From CBDBND01 sp965262665 (lineage in GTDB: Bacteria > Pseudomonadota > Alphaproteobacteria > Rhodospirillales > Rhodospirillaceae), in contig CBDHFR010000003.1 of assembly GCA_965262665.1 (NCBI GenBank), positions 806,001 to 870,000 of the forward strand: a DNA stretch of 64,000 nt, written 5' to 3'. The notes below the pieces were generated by a model. The model worked only from the letters and a program-made list of their open reading frames with translations. It was not told where the DNA came from and searched no databases. The translations under genes were made by a program, and so were the position numbers. Below, piece after piece: positions 35,531 through 45,172 of this stretch (positions within the stretch are counted from its first letter, which is position 1; each line of letters opens with the position of its first letter).

Positions 35531-36510
35531 GCGATCCCTTTTTGCAGGTGCGCGATCTCAAAGTACATTTTCCGGTGCGGACCGGCGGGGTGCTCATCGG
35601 CGAATACAGTCCGCTCAAGGCCGTGGACGGAGTCAGTTTCGATCTGGAACCGGGCGAAACCCTAGGTGTGGTCGGTGAATCGGGCTGCGGCAAATCCACC
35701 CTGGGCCGAGCGGTGCTGCAACTGATCGGCGCCACGGACGGCACTGTTTCCTGGTTGGGGAAGGACCTGACATCCTTGCACAAACGGGAGCTCATTGCGG
35801 CGCGGGAAAATCTACAAATCGTTTTTCAAGATCCGTTGGCCAGTCTTGATCCGCGCATGACTGCCGGAGACATCATTGCCGAACCTTTGCGCAACTATCG
35901 CCCGACGCTGACCAAGGCGGACCGGCGCAAGACCGTCGAAAACATGATGGAGCGGGTCGGCCTATTGCCGCGCATGATCAATCGTTATCCCCACGAGTTT
36001 TCCGGCGGTCAATGCCAGCGCATCGGCATCGCCCGGGCGATGGTGCTTCATCCCAAACTGGTGGTCTGCGACGAACCGGTCTCGGCATTGGATGTATCCA
36101 TCCAAGCTCAAGTGGTCAACCTGTTGATGGACTTGCAGCGCGATCTGGGACTGTCCTTGCTGTTCATCAGCCACGACCTCGCTATCGTCCGCCATATTAG
36201 CCACCGGGTGATGGTTCTCTATCTGGGGCGGGTGATGGAATTGGCCGATAAGGACTCTCTATATACCACGCCCCGTCATCCCTATACCCAGGCGCTGTTG
36301 TCGGCGGTGCCTATTCCAGATCCCGAAAAAGAACGGGCCAAAGACCGCATCCTGCTCACCGGCGATCTACCATCGCCGCTCAATCCTCCATCTGGCTGTG
36401 TCTTCCGCACCCGCTGCCCTAAGGCAGATTCGCGTTGCGCGGACGAAACGCCGGTACTGGAAGATGCCAGCGCCGGACACACTGTTGCCTGCCATCATTG
36501 GAGACCGTAA
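35527..36510 (+). CDS. ABC transporter ATPase, OppF/DppF type
   Basis: 327 residues. Walker A GESGCGKS, signature FSGGQCQRIGIARAM, Walker B LVVCDEPVSALD and LFISHDLA are intact, and the GCVFRTRCPKADSRC tail resembles that of OppD/F proteins. It completes the pore-ATPase set with the two permeases, so the cluster carries a full importer for two binding proteins. Confidence 0.93.
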   Translation: MSDPFLQVRDLKVHFPVRTGGVLIGEYSPLKAVDGVSFDLEPGETLGVVGESGCGKSTLGRAVLQLIGATDGTVSWLGKDLTSLHKRELIAARENLQIVFQDPLASLDPRMTAGDIIAEPLRNYRPTLTKADRRKTVENMMERVGLLPRMINRYPHEFSGGQCQRIGIARAMVLHPKLVVCDEPVSALDVSIQAQVVNLLMDLQRDLGLSLLFISHDLAIVRHISHRVMVLYLGRVMELADKDSLYTTPRHPYTQALLSAVPIPDPEKERAKDRILLTGDLPSPLNPPSGCVFRTRCPKADSRCADETPVLEDASAGHTVACHHWRP

Positions 36511-36515
36511 CTGGC

Positions 36516-36818
36516 ATGAGTGAGCCCAAAGATCCGACCACAGAGGATCCTTTTTATCGCGTACATGTTTTTTACTGCACCAATGTCCGACCTCAAATCC
36601 ATCCCCGCGGGTCCTGCGCGCGCAAGAATTCCGTTCAGCTTCGCGACTACATGAAGAAGAAAGCGAAAGAGATGGACTTCGAACAAGAAGGTCGCGTGCG
36701 CATCAATGCGTCGGGCTGTTTGGACCGCTGTGAGCTGGGTCCTACCATGGTCGTGTACCCCAACGGTGTGTGGTACCGCTACGAAAGCGAGTCCGACGTG
36801 GATGAGATTCTCGACTAG
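36516..36818 (+). CDS. Thioredoxin-like [2Fe-2S] ferredoxin
   Basis: 100 residues. Four cysteines are placed like those of the thioredoxin-fold ferredoxins: FYCTNVRPQIHPRGSC (two cysteines 12 residues apart) and SGCLDRC (two cysteines four apart), followed by MVVYPNGVWY. Such proteins donate electrons to oxygenases or reductases. Its start lies only six bases after the OppF-type stop, so it is probably co-transcribed and serves the cluster pathway. Confidence 0.87.
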   Translation: MSEPKDPTTEDPFYRVHVFYCTNVRPQIHPRGSCARKNSVQLRDYMKKKAKEMDFEQEGRVRINASGCLDRCELGPTMVVYPNGVWYRYESESDVDEILD

Positions 36819-36874
36819 CACATCGCCGGCGGAAAAATTGTCGAGCGACTTAGAATGAAGCCGGAAGACGGGCC

Positions 36875-37360
36875 CTAAGTTTTCTTTTGCAACTCAGGAA
36901 ACAACTCAAGCGCCATCTGATTGGCCGACTGCCGGGCCATGGTCATGAGGTCTACCGGCCCTTCAACCAAATGGATGTAGCGCCATCCCGCATCGGTCTT
37001 GCGCAGTACTGCGGTCATGCGCACATCAGCGGAGATGGGTTTTTGGGTTTGACCTTCAGCTTCGGCCATGGTGGCGATCCACCGGTTGTTGTAAGTAGCC
37101 AACGCCATCGTATCGCTGAGCAGTCGGATTTTAATGTTGGTCGCTTTTGAAATCAGACTTTGCATGGATTTACGGGACCGGGACCAGTAGGCATCCAGCG
37201 TGTCCCAACCGATCAACGGTTCTGGTGCCTCCTCTGGGCAGAGGATGGGCGTGTCTTCATTTGCATCCCAAAGCGCTTTGCGGGCCGCAAAGTTGAAGCC
37301 TTCGGAGCACGCCACATAGGCCAAGACGGTTTCTTCGACGGCAGTGATGACGTCGCTCAT
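36875..37360 (-). CDS. SnoaL/NTF2-like protein, copy B
   Basis: 161 residues, soluble, with the cone-shaped NTF2-like pattern: an N-terminal helix pair (ITAVEETVLAYVACSEGFNFAARKALWDA), then GWDTLDAYWSRSRKSMQS, and later strands ending in KTDAGWRYIHLVEGPVDL. Family members are enzymes (isomerases, dehydratases, cyclases) or binding domains. No catalytic residue is certain. It begins at the ATG that overlaps the stop of the copy A gene (ATGA), so the two are coupled. Confidence 0.8.
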   Translation of the reverse strand: MSDVITAVEETVLAYVACSEGFNFAARKALWDANEDTPILCPEEAPEPLIGWDTLDAYWSRSRKSMQSLISKATNIKIRLLSDTMALATYNNRWIATMAEAEGQTQKPISADVRMTAVLRKTDAGWRYIHLVEGPVDLMTMARQSANQMALELFPELQKKT

Positions 37361-37806
37361 GCCGGCAAACCTTCTGCGGCTACCTTTTGATAAAACTGTC
37401 TCAGCTCCACCAGTGGGGCCAACGGTGCTTCCGAATACTGGGTCAGTTTCCAATGACCGTCGCGATATCGCCACACCGCCGTCACCCGGCATCGTCCGCC
37501 AAAGGGTCCGCGTTTGTTGATCACGGCCCAATCCAAAACGTAGAAGGTTAAACCAATGCCGTCGCCGAGAACTTTGGCGATCACTGTTTCAGGACGGTGA
37601 AGAATGGTGTCGAAGGTCTCGCACAGGGAGGTGACATACCCTCGCACCGCACCGGCGCCGGTCATGGAAGAGTCTTCTTCGGCCGGTAAGTAATTGGACT
37701 CCGGATCTTCGTCGTCCCACAAAGCCAACACAGCGTCAGCATCGTGGGCAAACCACGCCGCCACCCATTGAGCAACGGCGTTCTCTAACGACGCTGTGTC
37801 ACTCAT
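37357..37806 (-). CDS. SnoaL/NTF2-like protein, copy A
   Basis: 149 residues of the same fold: AVAQWVAAWFAHDADAVLALWDDEDPESNYLPAEE, then GAVRGYVTSLCETFDTIL, and strands FGGRCRVTAVWRYRDGHWKLTQYSEAPLAP. The aspartates of the first helix and D in RDGHW are typical positions for a small catalytic base. It overlaps both neighbours by 4 bp, forming an operon with the binding protein upstream and copy B downstream. Confidence 0.8.
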   Translation of the reverse strand: MSDTASLENAVAQWVAAWFAHDADAVLALWDDEDPESNYLPAEEDSSMTGAGAVRGYVTSLCETFDTILHRPETVIAKVLGDGIGLTFYVLDWAVINKRGPFGGRCRVTAVWRYRDGHWKLTQYSEAPLAPLVELRQFYQKVAAEGLPA

Positions 37807-39380
37807 AGCTCCAGCTCAACTTCGTCAAAGGCGATCACCGCGTAATCCTCTCGATAGTTTTTAACGCGCGGCCCGAGACCGGTGAAGCCAACGACTTCAT
37901 GCATCCAGATGGTTGGCGCCTGCTCGTGGTAGTAGCGCATAATGTCTTCCGTCAACAGGCGGCGCTTCTCAATATCTGATTCCTGCAAGGCAGCGCTGAT
38001 CATTTCATCAACAGTCTCGTTGCAATACCAGGGGCTGCGGTTGATGCAGGAATGTAAACGCAGGGGCCGCAACGCATCGCCGGTGCGTTCCGCGCCAAAA
38101 TTCATCCCAAACGCTTCCCCACGCCAATCGCCTTCCTGAATACCGCGAATCAATTGTTGTACTGGGATTGTCTGCAAGGTCATGGCCACACCGACCTTGA
38201 GTAAGTCAGCGGCAACCCGCTGATATGACGGCGCCAAAGAGGCACCGCCGCCTATGGTCACTTCGGCCGTGAATGTAAAGCCATCGGGATACCCCGCTTC
38301 GGCGAGCAGGGCGCGGGCGCGGTCGGGATCATAGGGATAAGGTTCAAGAGACTCGTTATAGCCAAACACCCCGGCGATAGTGGGCTGACTGGCCGGCTGG
38401 GTATAACCACCGAAAAAAGCGTCAATGTAGGACTGCTTGTTGACCGCATAGTTCAGCGCCTGCCGCACCCGTACATCTTGCAACGGATGATCCGGCGCCA
38501 GCTGCGGGAAAATAATACTGACGCCAAGAACGCCGGCATTTTTGGAAATGTGTCCTTGACCAATGCTGGCTTTGATTGTCTCAATATCATCAAGACTCAT
38601 GGAAATAACTATGTCCGCCCGTTCGGACAAAATGGCTTGAACCCGTGTCGATGCGTCGGGCAGAGCAAGAATCTCCAACGAGTCGACTTTCGGTGGCCGC
38701 CAGCCCTCGGTATGAGCGACCAAACTTGCTTTTGCCTCACCCCACTCGACCATCTTGAATGGACCGGTTCCCACCGGTTCCAAAGCAAACCCTTCCCGGC
38801 CCAACCGGGTCCATTGGTCCGGTTCGACGATCAAAAGAGATTCCATTAGAGCTGGCAATAACGGCGCGGGCGGGTCACTGCGAATGAGCACAGTGTAATC
38901 ACTCACCGTCTCCGCACTGGCCAACACGCCTAAATCACGTGCGACGGATTCGATGCGGCCTGCATCGCTGGTGAGGTAGTCTACAGCAAACACAACAGTG
39001 TCAGCCGCAAACGGTTTTCCATTATGAAAAACCACGTCCTGGCGCAAATCAAACTGCCAGGTCAGATCGTCGATCCGTTGCCAGGACGTTGCCAGCCGTG
39101 GCAGCACTTCGCCGTCAGCGCTCAAATGGGTCAAACCTTCAAACATTGCGCGGAAAGTGTAGATTGTGGGAAAACCGGTGCCCCGGTAAGGGTTGCCCAG
39201 AGCTGGCGGCAGGCTGACCACACCGAGACGCAGAGTCAGCGGCTCCGATTGTGCTGACGACACCGTTGCATCGTCCATGACCACGACCGCTGATTTTTGT
39301 GTCGGACCCAACAGCCACACAAGACCAACGATGGCCAAGGCGGCTGCGAGTGCAATTCCGGTTAACCGTTTAACAGACAT
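37803..39380 (-). CDS. ABC transporter substrate-binding protein (SBP family 5)
   Basis: 525 residues with an N-terminal export signal or membrane anchor (GIALAAALAIVGLVWLLG). Family 5 features: LATSWQRIDDLTWQFDLRQDVVFHNGKPFAADTVVFAVDYL, and RALLAEAGYPDGFTFTAEVT in the second lobe. It shares the domain layout of the protein at 30973 but is clearly a different protein. No permease or ATPase genes are beside it on its strand; the only Opp-type set is the convergent one. It is the first gene of a three-gene operon with the NTF2-like proteins. Confidence 0.9.
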   Translation of the reverse strand: MSVKRLTGIALAAALAIVGLVWLLGPTQKSAVVVMDDATVSSAQSEPLTLRLGVVSLPPALGNPYRGTGFPTIYTFRAMFEGLTHLSADGEVLPRLATSWQRIDDLTWQFDLRQDVVFHNGKPFAADTVVFAVDYLTSDAGRIESVARDLGVLASAETVSDYTVLIRSDPPAPLLPALMESLLIVEPDQWTRLGREGFALEPVGTGPFKMVEWGEAKASLVAHTEGWRPPKVDSLEILALPDASTRVQAILSERADIVISMSLDDIETIKASIGQGHISKNAGVLGVSIIFPQLAPDHPLQDVRVRQALNYAVNKQSYIDAFFGGYTQPASQPTIAGVFGYNESLEPYPYDPDRARALLAEAGYPDGFTFTAEVTIGGGASLAPSYQRVAADLLKVGVAMTLQTIPVQQLIRGIQEGDWRGEAFGMNFGAERTGDALRPLRLHSCINRSPWYCNETVDEMISAALQESDIEKRRLLTEDIMRYYHEQAPTIWMHEVVGFTGLGPRVKNYREDYAVIAFDEVELEL

Positions 39381-39465
39381 GTGGTCCCAAATCCCTAAAC
39401 GTGAGTGCGGTCAGACAAGCCGTACTTATGGTCGACGGTACGGTCTGGTTTATCATATGACACTA

Positions 39466-41889
39466 TCACACCACGGAAGCGGCGCCCCGCAATTCGGCTA
39501 TAAGGGTTTTGCAACTGGGGAGATGGTCTTCTTCGGTTTCAAGAATCGAGAGAAACGCACGGCGCTTGAATTCTTTAACATTGACGTCTTGCGCTAGGCC
39601 TTCGAGGCGCGCGGCATCGAGGACAATGTCGATCAAACGCTCGGCTGCATGGAGCCGGCCCCACAAGTAATCGTTTTCCCGGTAAGCACGGCTGAAAAAA
39701 GCGCCGAAGTGGTTGAACTGAATGCCTTTAAGGCAGGCTTGCGCTCCGCCAGGGCGAAGCGTGGTGGCATCGTCTGGGCTCACCCGGTCGACGTGAATTT
39801 CGTTAAACTCGCCCAGATCCCGCCAATTGGTGACCGAAAAGGTCAACACATCCCATGCGGCAAACCCGATGTATGATTCCAAGATCTCCCGCCTGACATT
39901 TTTTGGCAAATGTTGCGTCAAATTTGCCAGCACGTCTTCTGCACGGCTCGCATGGTTTTCAAACTTAAGAACACCTCCCAACTCATCTAGTGCGGCCTGA
40001 ATGTTTTGAACGACTTTTTCATCAATGTTGTTCGACGATTGGTTAGCCGCTGCGATGGTGTCCGAGGCCTCACGCACCAACGTTTTAACCCGTTCCGCCA
40101 TTTGCGCCGGCACAATGCCTGTGGCCTGGTCAAGCGGTGTCATCATGTCCAGGGTGTCGTAAAGACCTGCTTTGAGATTGTCCAATTCATTGGTTGAGAG
40201 GGCATCGAGATCGCGTTGGCCGACCTGCGAATACAAATTATTGATAGCCCGGATGGCGAAACGCAAACGGCGGTGACGGTAGCGGGCATCAAAGGTGAGT
40301 AGAAACTGGACCCAAGGCGGATCGTTGTCTTCTTCGGCAGACCCGGTTAAAATTACGCTTGCCGGGTCAATCGACTGAGCTTTGGTCCACGCCACAACGG
40401 CGGCGGCCACATTTTTACGTTCGTGGCTGTCTTGACCATAGCCACACAACGACACGAGCAGATCCGCCACCTCGTCAATGACAGAGGCTAGTTTGAGCCT
40501 CAGGTATCCGTCATAAGCAAACCCGGTTTCCGCCCGAGCTTGTGCATTGGCGGCAATGCGGTAATTGCCGATGGTCGGACCGTCCACCGGTTCATCCAGT
40601 GCCCGACCTGAAACTTTCTCGACAATGCCTTTGATATGCGAACGCGACGCATCAATCACCGCCTGCAGACGGCGCACTTCCGTGTTGTAGGCATTGACCC
40701 AGGCCAGATCTTCATGGATGGGTTCATTCCTCGGTATGTCGGACAACGCTCCTTTTAATGTCCGGAAGAAACCGGGTACGAGGCCCCAGTCTTCATTGCG
40801 CGGTCCGCGCGGGTTTGGGTCGATATACAACAGCCGGCGATCCACTTGCCGGTAGGCCGGCCGGCCGCCAATGGCACTGATGGCCTGGGCGAACGGTTTA
40901 TTGACCAGCACACTGCCATCGACAAAGGCGGCGTCTACGGGATTCATCGACGCAGTTAAATAGGGCCGGAAGTTGTCATAGAGAAAATCCACCCGGTTTT
41001 TCCAAACAATACCCTTTGACTGAATCAATTGGTCACACTCGCCCAACTGCGCCGGTGGGAAAGCACCGGGAAAGGAAGACGTCGCCCGGGAGGCAAAAGC
41101 CAAAGCCGGGATGTTGTCACGATCAAAGTCGGATATCTCAGTGCCGGGCGGCCATTGCCGGTAATGAAACTTAATGATTTGGCGGTGTTCCCGTTCCGTT
41201 ACCGTCGGCGGATCATGGATCGGTGTTTCCTTCTGGAAGCCAAAGAAGTCTGTCACCGTGACATAGAGATCTAAGGCCAAACCCGAAGGCAGTAGGGAGC
41301 GCCCATGGTTCAGTGGATCGCCCATGGAGGCCATGCCGTCAAACAGAACCCGCGTCAATTTGCTGCCGTCAAAGGGGGGTTTGAACCAGCGCGAACGTAA
41401 AAAGGCCGACAGTTTACGTTTGAACTCCCGATCACCTCTTAAAAGTTTGCGGTATCTCCACATGATGGCCCAAACAAAAGGCCGGAACGCCAGCTTGCTC
41501 CACGGACCCGCCTGGACCCGCTCGCTCATCAGCTCGGTGACATCCATTTCCTTGAGCCAGAAAGAGCGCACCGGGTCCAACTCAAGATCATGGGCGAGAG
41601 CGCGGGATAAAATGATGCCGTTAATTCCTCCGGCTGACGCGCCGGCGATGATGTCAACGACAACACGCAGATCCAAATCCGGTTCGAAAGCGGTTAAGAG
41701 ATCGGCGTAAACATCTTCGCTGTCTCTCACATCCGTACGTGTCGTCGTGTCGTTGCCGTCACGGGTTGCGTGCCGGTCACGGGAAGCGCGGACGAGTTTG
41801 AGAATTTCTTTGGCAACGCCGTGCATATAGACGGCGAGGGACACACCACCGTAAACAACGAGTGCAAGCCTAAGCTCCTTCTCTTTCAC
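39466..41889 (-). CDS. Patatin-like phospholipase with DUF3376-type C terminus
   Basis: 807 residues starting at a GTG. The N-terminal patatin domain has an oxyanion-type GGVSLAVYMHG (14-24), the nucleophile elbow GASAGG with S85, and the catalytic aspartate in FVDGS (D324). The rest (about 350-807) is helical and family-specific, resembling long bacterial patatins annotated with DUF3376. It should hydrolyse acyl esters of phospholipids or related lipids. No signal peptide is seen, so it is probably cytosolic or membrane-peripheral. It is downstream of the RND operon on the same strand, separated by about 100 bp. Confidence 0.88.
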   Translation of the reverse strand: MKEKELRLALVVYGGVSLAVYMHGVAKEILKLVRASRDRHATRDGNDTTTRTDVRDSEDVYADLLTAFEPDLDLRVVVDIIAGASAGGINGIILSRALAHDLELDPVRSFWLKEMDVTELMSERVQAGPWSKLAFRPFVWAIMWRYRKLLRGDREFKRKLSAFLRSRWFKPPFDGSKLTRVLFDGMASMGDPLNHGRSLLPSGLALDLYVTVTDFFGFQKETPIHDPPTVTEREHRQIIKFHYRQWPPGTEISDFDRDNIPALAFASRATSSFPGAFPPAQLGECDQLIQSKGIVWKNRVDFLYDNFRPYLTASMNPVDAAFVDGSVLVNKPFAQAISAIGGRPAYRQVDRRLLYIDPNPRGPRNEDWGLVPGFFRTLKGALSDIPRNEPIHEDLAWVNAYNTEVRRLQAVIDASRSHIKGIVEKVSGRALDEPVDGPTIGNYRIAANAQARAETGFAYDGYLRLKLASVIDEVADLLVSLCGYGQDSHERKNVAAAVVAWTKAQSIDPASVILTGSAEEDNDPPWVQFLLTFDARYRHRRLRFAIRAINNLYSQVGQRDLDALSTNELDNLKAGLYDTLDMMTPLDQATGIVPAQMAERVKTLVREASDTIAAANQSSNNIDEKVVQNIQAALDELGGVLKFENHASRAEDVLANLTQHLPKNVRREILESYIGFAAWDVLTFSVTNWRDLGEFNEIHVDRVSPDDATTLRPGGAQACLKGIQFNHFGAFFSRAYRENDYLWGRLHAAERLIDIVLDAARLEGLAQDVNVKEFKRRAFLSILETEEDHLPSCKTLIAELRGAASVV

Positions 41890-41992
41890 GGTGACACATA
41901 CCTTCTCTCAGCCAAGACCGATCGCCGTAACGCTGTGCGTACAATCAATCCTACACCGGATTCAATCGCGGTTTGAAAAGAAGAGTGGTGAT

Positions 41993-44900
41993 CTATTCCG
42001 CCGGAGTGCCGTCGCCGACCACGTCGTCGGTGAACCGTCCCCGGCCAGGATGCCGCCGCTCCAGCTCGGCGAGATCGGCCGCAACCGCCCCAGGTGACCG
42101 TGTCCCGCGGGTCAACAGCATATAAAACACCGGAACGACGAGAAGTGTAATAAAGCTGGCAAATGCGACGCCCGTGAAAATCACCACGCCAATGGCTTCC
42201 CGGCCTTCCGCACCAGCGCCTGACGCAAGGACAAGAGGTACAGAACCCATACAAGTGGCCAGCGCGGTCATGACAATAGGCCGCAACCTGATTTTGGATG
42301 CTTCAATCAACGCTTCTCGGAACTCGTAACCGGCATCGCGCAGCTGATTGGTGAATTCGACAATCAGAATACCATTTTTGGCTGCCAAGCCGATGAGCAC
42401 AATGATGCCAATCTGCGAGTAAATGTTGAAACTGATGCCGAACAGCCAAAGCCCCGCCAAGGCCCCCGTCACGGCCAACGGCACGGTCATCATGATGACT
42501 AACGGGTGGATGAAGCTCTCGAACTGGGCGGCGAGGACCAGGAACACCACCAACAGAGCGAGGCCAAAGAAGACATACATGGCCGTGCCGGATTCTTTGT
42601 ATTCACGGGACTGCCCGCTCCAACTGATCCGCGCCGCTTCAGGCAAACGTTCTTCTGCTACTTGCTCGAGCCATTTGATGGCATCACCCATGGCATAGCC
42701 GGGTGCCGGTGTTCCCATCACCGTGATGGACCGAAGACGGTCGTACCGGTTGCGGGCGCCTGCATCGGAAATTTCTTGTACGGTGACGAGGCTGGACAGG
42801 GGGATCAATTCACGCGTGGTGTCGGAGCGCACATAGATGTTGGTCACATCGGACGGTGTCCGCCGGTCTTCGTCGCGTCCTTGCAAGATGACGTCGTACT
42901 CTTCACCACGCTCGACAAAAGTAGTGACCCGGCGTGAGCCCAGCATGACAGCGAGGGTTTGCCCGATGGTGCCGATGGACACGCCCACGTCGGCGGCGCG
43001 GTTCTGATCGATCTGAATGCGCATTTGCGGGCGGGTTTCATTATAGTTGGAGCGCACGCCAAAGAGACGCGGATTCTCGTTCATGGCTTCCAGCATGATG
43101 TCGCGCCACACAACCAGTTCCTCATAGGTGCTGCCGCCAATGACCATACTCAAGCCGCCGCCCCACCGGCCGTGACCAAATCCGCCCTGCGCTCGTGGTA
43201 TGACTTGCGCCCCGGCGATATTGGCCAGTTTAGATTTGAGTTCCCGGGCGATCTCGTGGGTGGACTTATCCCGGTCCTCCCACGCTTCCAGACGCATCAT
43301 GACGCTGCCCGCGTTGGTGGCTTGACCGGCCACCCCCATGCCCATGGGCATCATTTGCAGCACCCGTTTGGCAACACCGGTCTCAACGTAATCCTTCATC
43401 AGGATCTCACTGATCATCTGACCTTGGCGGTCGGTGTATTCCAGGGAGGCTCCTTCCGGCGCACGCACCATAATGCTGACACTGCCGCGGTCTTCCGGCG
43501 GTGTGAATTCCTGAGGAAGAAGGATAAAGAACCCGATGGCGCTGGCAGTGATGGCGAAGAATAACGCCAAGACCGCGAATGGATGATTCAGTCCTATATC
43601 TAGTGTGCGGCCATAGAAGTCCTTCATCCACTCGAAGGCTTTAATGGATCCACGGGCCACCAAGGTTTTGTCCAGTTCATTTTTGAGAATTTTGGAACAC
43701 ATCATCGGCGTAAGGGTCAGTGCCACAAACATGGAGCACAGCACTGCCGCGGCCATGGTCACAGCGAACTCCGTAAACAAACGCCCGGTTACGCCCTGGG
43801 TCAGGGTGATGGGGACAAACACGGCGACGAGCACCAGGGTGGTGGCAACGATGGCGACGCCGACCTGACGGGCACCGCGGAATGCGGCCAGCAAAGGCGG
43901 CTCGCCCCGTTTGATGCGCCGGTGAATATTTTCGAGCATGATGATGGCGTCGTCCACCACCAGGCCGATGGCAAGCACCAGTGCGAGCAATGTCAAGATA
44001 TTGATGGAGTATCCCAACGGCCACAGGACGATGAACGTGGCCGTCAAAGAAATGGGAACGGTCACCGCTGGAATGATGACGGCGCGCACGGTTCCCAAGA
44101 ACAAGTAGATCACGGCAATGACCAGAAGCGCAGCAATGCCCATGGCAATGCCTACCTCACGCAAGGCGGCCGTTATAAACACGGAAGAATCTTGATTGAT
44201 GACAAAACTCATACCCGTGGGCAGTGTCGATTGTACCCGTTTTTGCTCTTCCCGGATGGCCTGAGCCACGGCCAGCGTGCTGGCCCCGGGCCGCTTAATC
44301 ACGGCCAGGCCCACAGCATTCCTATTATCGGTGCGGAAGCTGGATGCTGTATTCGCAGCGCCGATCACCACATCCGCAATTTCCCCGAGACGGACCAGAT
44401 AGTTGTTCTCTCCCCGCGCGATGACCAACTGACGAAAGTCTTCCGGAGTATTGAAATTGCGTGCCGTGCGCAGATTGAAATCCCGGTTTTCTGATTCCAA
44501 CAGACCGGCGCCAAGCTCCACATTCTCCCGGCGCAAGGCATTTTCGATATCGACGATGGTGAGTCCTCTGGCTGCCATGGCGCGGCGGTCCAGCCAAACC
44601 CTGAGCGACTTTTTCCTCTCCCCGCCAACCCAGGCATAGGCGACGCCTTCAATGGAGGTAAAGCGGTCGAGGATATAGCGGTTGACGTAATCAGAAAGTT
44701 CCAAACTATCCATCTGCGGGTGGGAAATGTTCATCCACATGATGGGATCCGCGTCTTGGTCCGCTTTGCGAATGGTCGGCGGGTCGGCGTCATTGGGGAG
44801 AGAGCGGGTGGCGCGGCTCAGAACATCGCGCAAGTCATTAGCGGCCGCATCGATATCGCGGCCCAATTCAAACTCAACGCTGATCCATCCCATGGCATCG

Positions 44901-45154
44901 CGAGCGGAGGAATTGATGGATTTAATCCCTTCGACGCCACTGATTTGATCTTCAAGAACCTGAATCACTTTGGTTTCAACAATGGCCGCCGAGGCGCCGG
45001 GATAGGTTGTCATGATGGAGACGATAGGCGATTCAATGTCCGGCGCTTCGCGAATGGGAAGCTGCATAACCGCAACCGCACCAAATACCACGAGCAGAGC
45101 GCTGGCCACCATGGCAACAACGGGACGCTTAATCGAAAAATCTGAGAGAACCAT
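41993..45154 (-). CDS. RND efflux pump inner-membrane transporter
   Basis: 1053 residues in the usual RND duplication: a single N-terminal helix (FSIKRPVVAMVASALLVVFG), a large periplasmic loop, six helices, a second periplasmic loop and the C-terminal helices. The transmembrane segment LALVLAIGLVVDDAIIMLENIHRRI carries the twin aspartates of the proton relay. AcrB-type and multidrug exporters share this pattern; metal exporters (CusA/CzcA) have different motif signs. The substrate is not deducible. It is 18 bp from the adaptor stop, with no outer-membrane TolC gene here. Confidence 0.92.
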   Translation of the reverse strand: MVLSDFSIKRPVVAMVASALLVVFGAVAVMQLPIREAPDIESPIVSIMTTYPGASAAIVETKVIQVLEDQISGVEGIKSINSSARDAMGWISVEFELGRDIDAAANDLRDVLSRATRSLPNDADPPTIRKADQDADPIMWMNISHPQMDSLELSDYVNRYILDRFTSIEGVAYAWVGGERKKSLRVWLDRRAMAARGLTIVDIENALRRENVELGAGLLESENRDFNLRTARNFNTPEDFRQLVIARGENNYLVRLGEIADVVIGAANTASSFRTDNRNAVGLAVIKRPGASTLAVAQAIREEQKRVQSTLPTGMSFVINQDSSVFITAALREVGIAMGIAALLVIAVIYLFLGTVRAVIIPAVTVPISLTATFIVLWPLGYSINILTLLALVLAIGLVVDDAIIMLENIHRRIKRGEPPLLAAFRGARQVGVAIVATTLVLVAVFVPITLTQGVTGRLFTEFAVTMAAAVLCSMFVALTLTPMMCSKILKNELDKTLVARGSIKAFEWMKDFYGRTLDIGLNHPFAVLALFFAITASAIGFFILLPQEFTPPEDRGSVSIMVRAPEGASLEYTDRQGQMISEILMKDYVETGVAKRVLQMMPMGMGVAGQATNAGSVMMRLEAWEDRDKSTHEIARELKSKLANIAGAQVIPRAQGGFGHGRWGGGLSMVIGGSTYEELVVWRDIMLEAMNENPRLFGVRSNYNETRPQMRIQIDQNRAADVGVSIGTIGQTLAVMLGSRRVTTFVERGEEYDVILQGRDEDRRTPSDVTNIYVRSDTTRELIPLSSLVTVQEISDAGARNRYDRLRSITVMGTPAPGYAMGDAIKWLEQVAEERLPEAARISWSGQSREYKESGTAMYVFFGLALLVVFLVLAAQFESFIHPLVIMMTVPLAVTGALAGLWLFGISFNIYSQIGIIVLIGLAAKNGILIVEFTNQLRDAGYEFREALIEASKIRLRPIVMTALATCMGSVPLVLASGAGAEGREAIGVVIFTGVAFASFITLLVVPVFYMLLTRGTRSPGAVAADLAELERRHPGRGRFTDDVVGDGTPAE

Positions 45155-45172
45155 TGTCGAACTGTCCTTGGT

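Noticed and set aside
36845..36860. Irr-like half site (TTAGAATGAA) near the ferredoxin end
   Set aside because: Only one half resembles the operator and it lies after both convergent genes.
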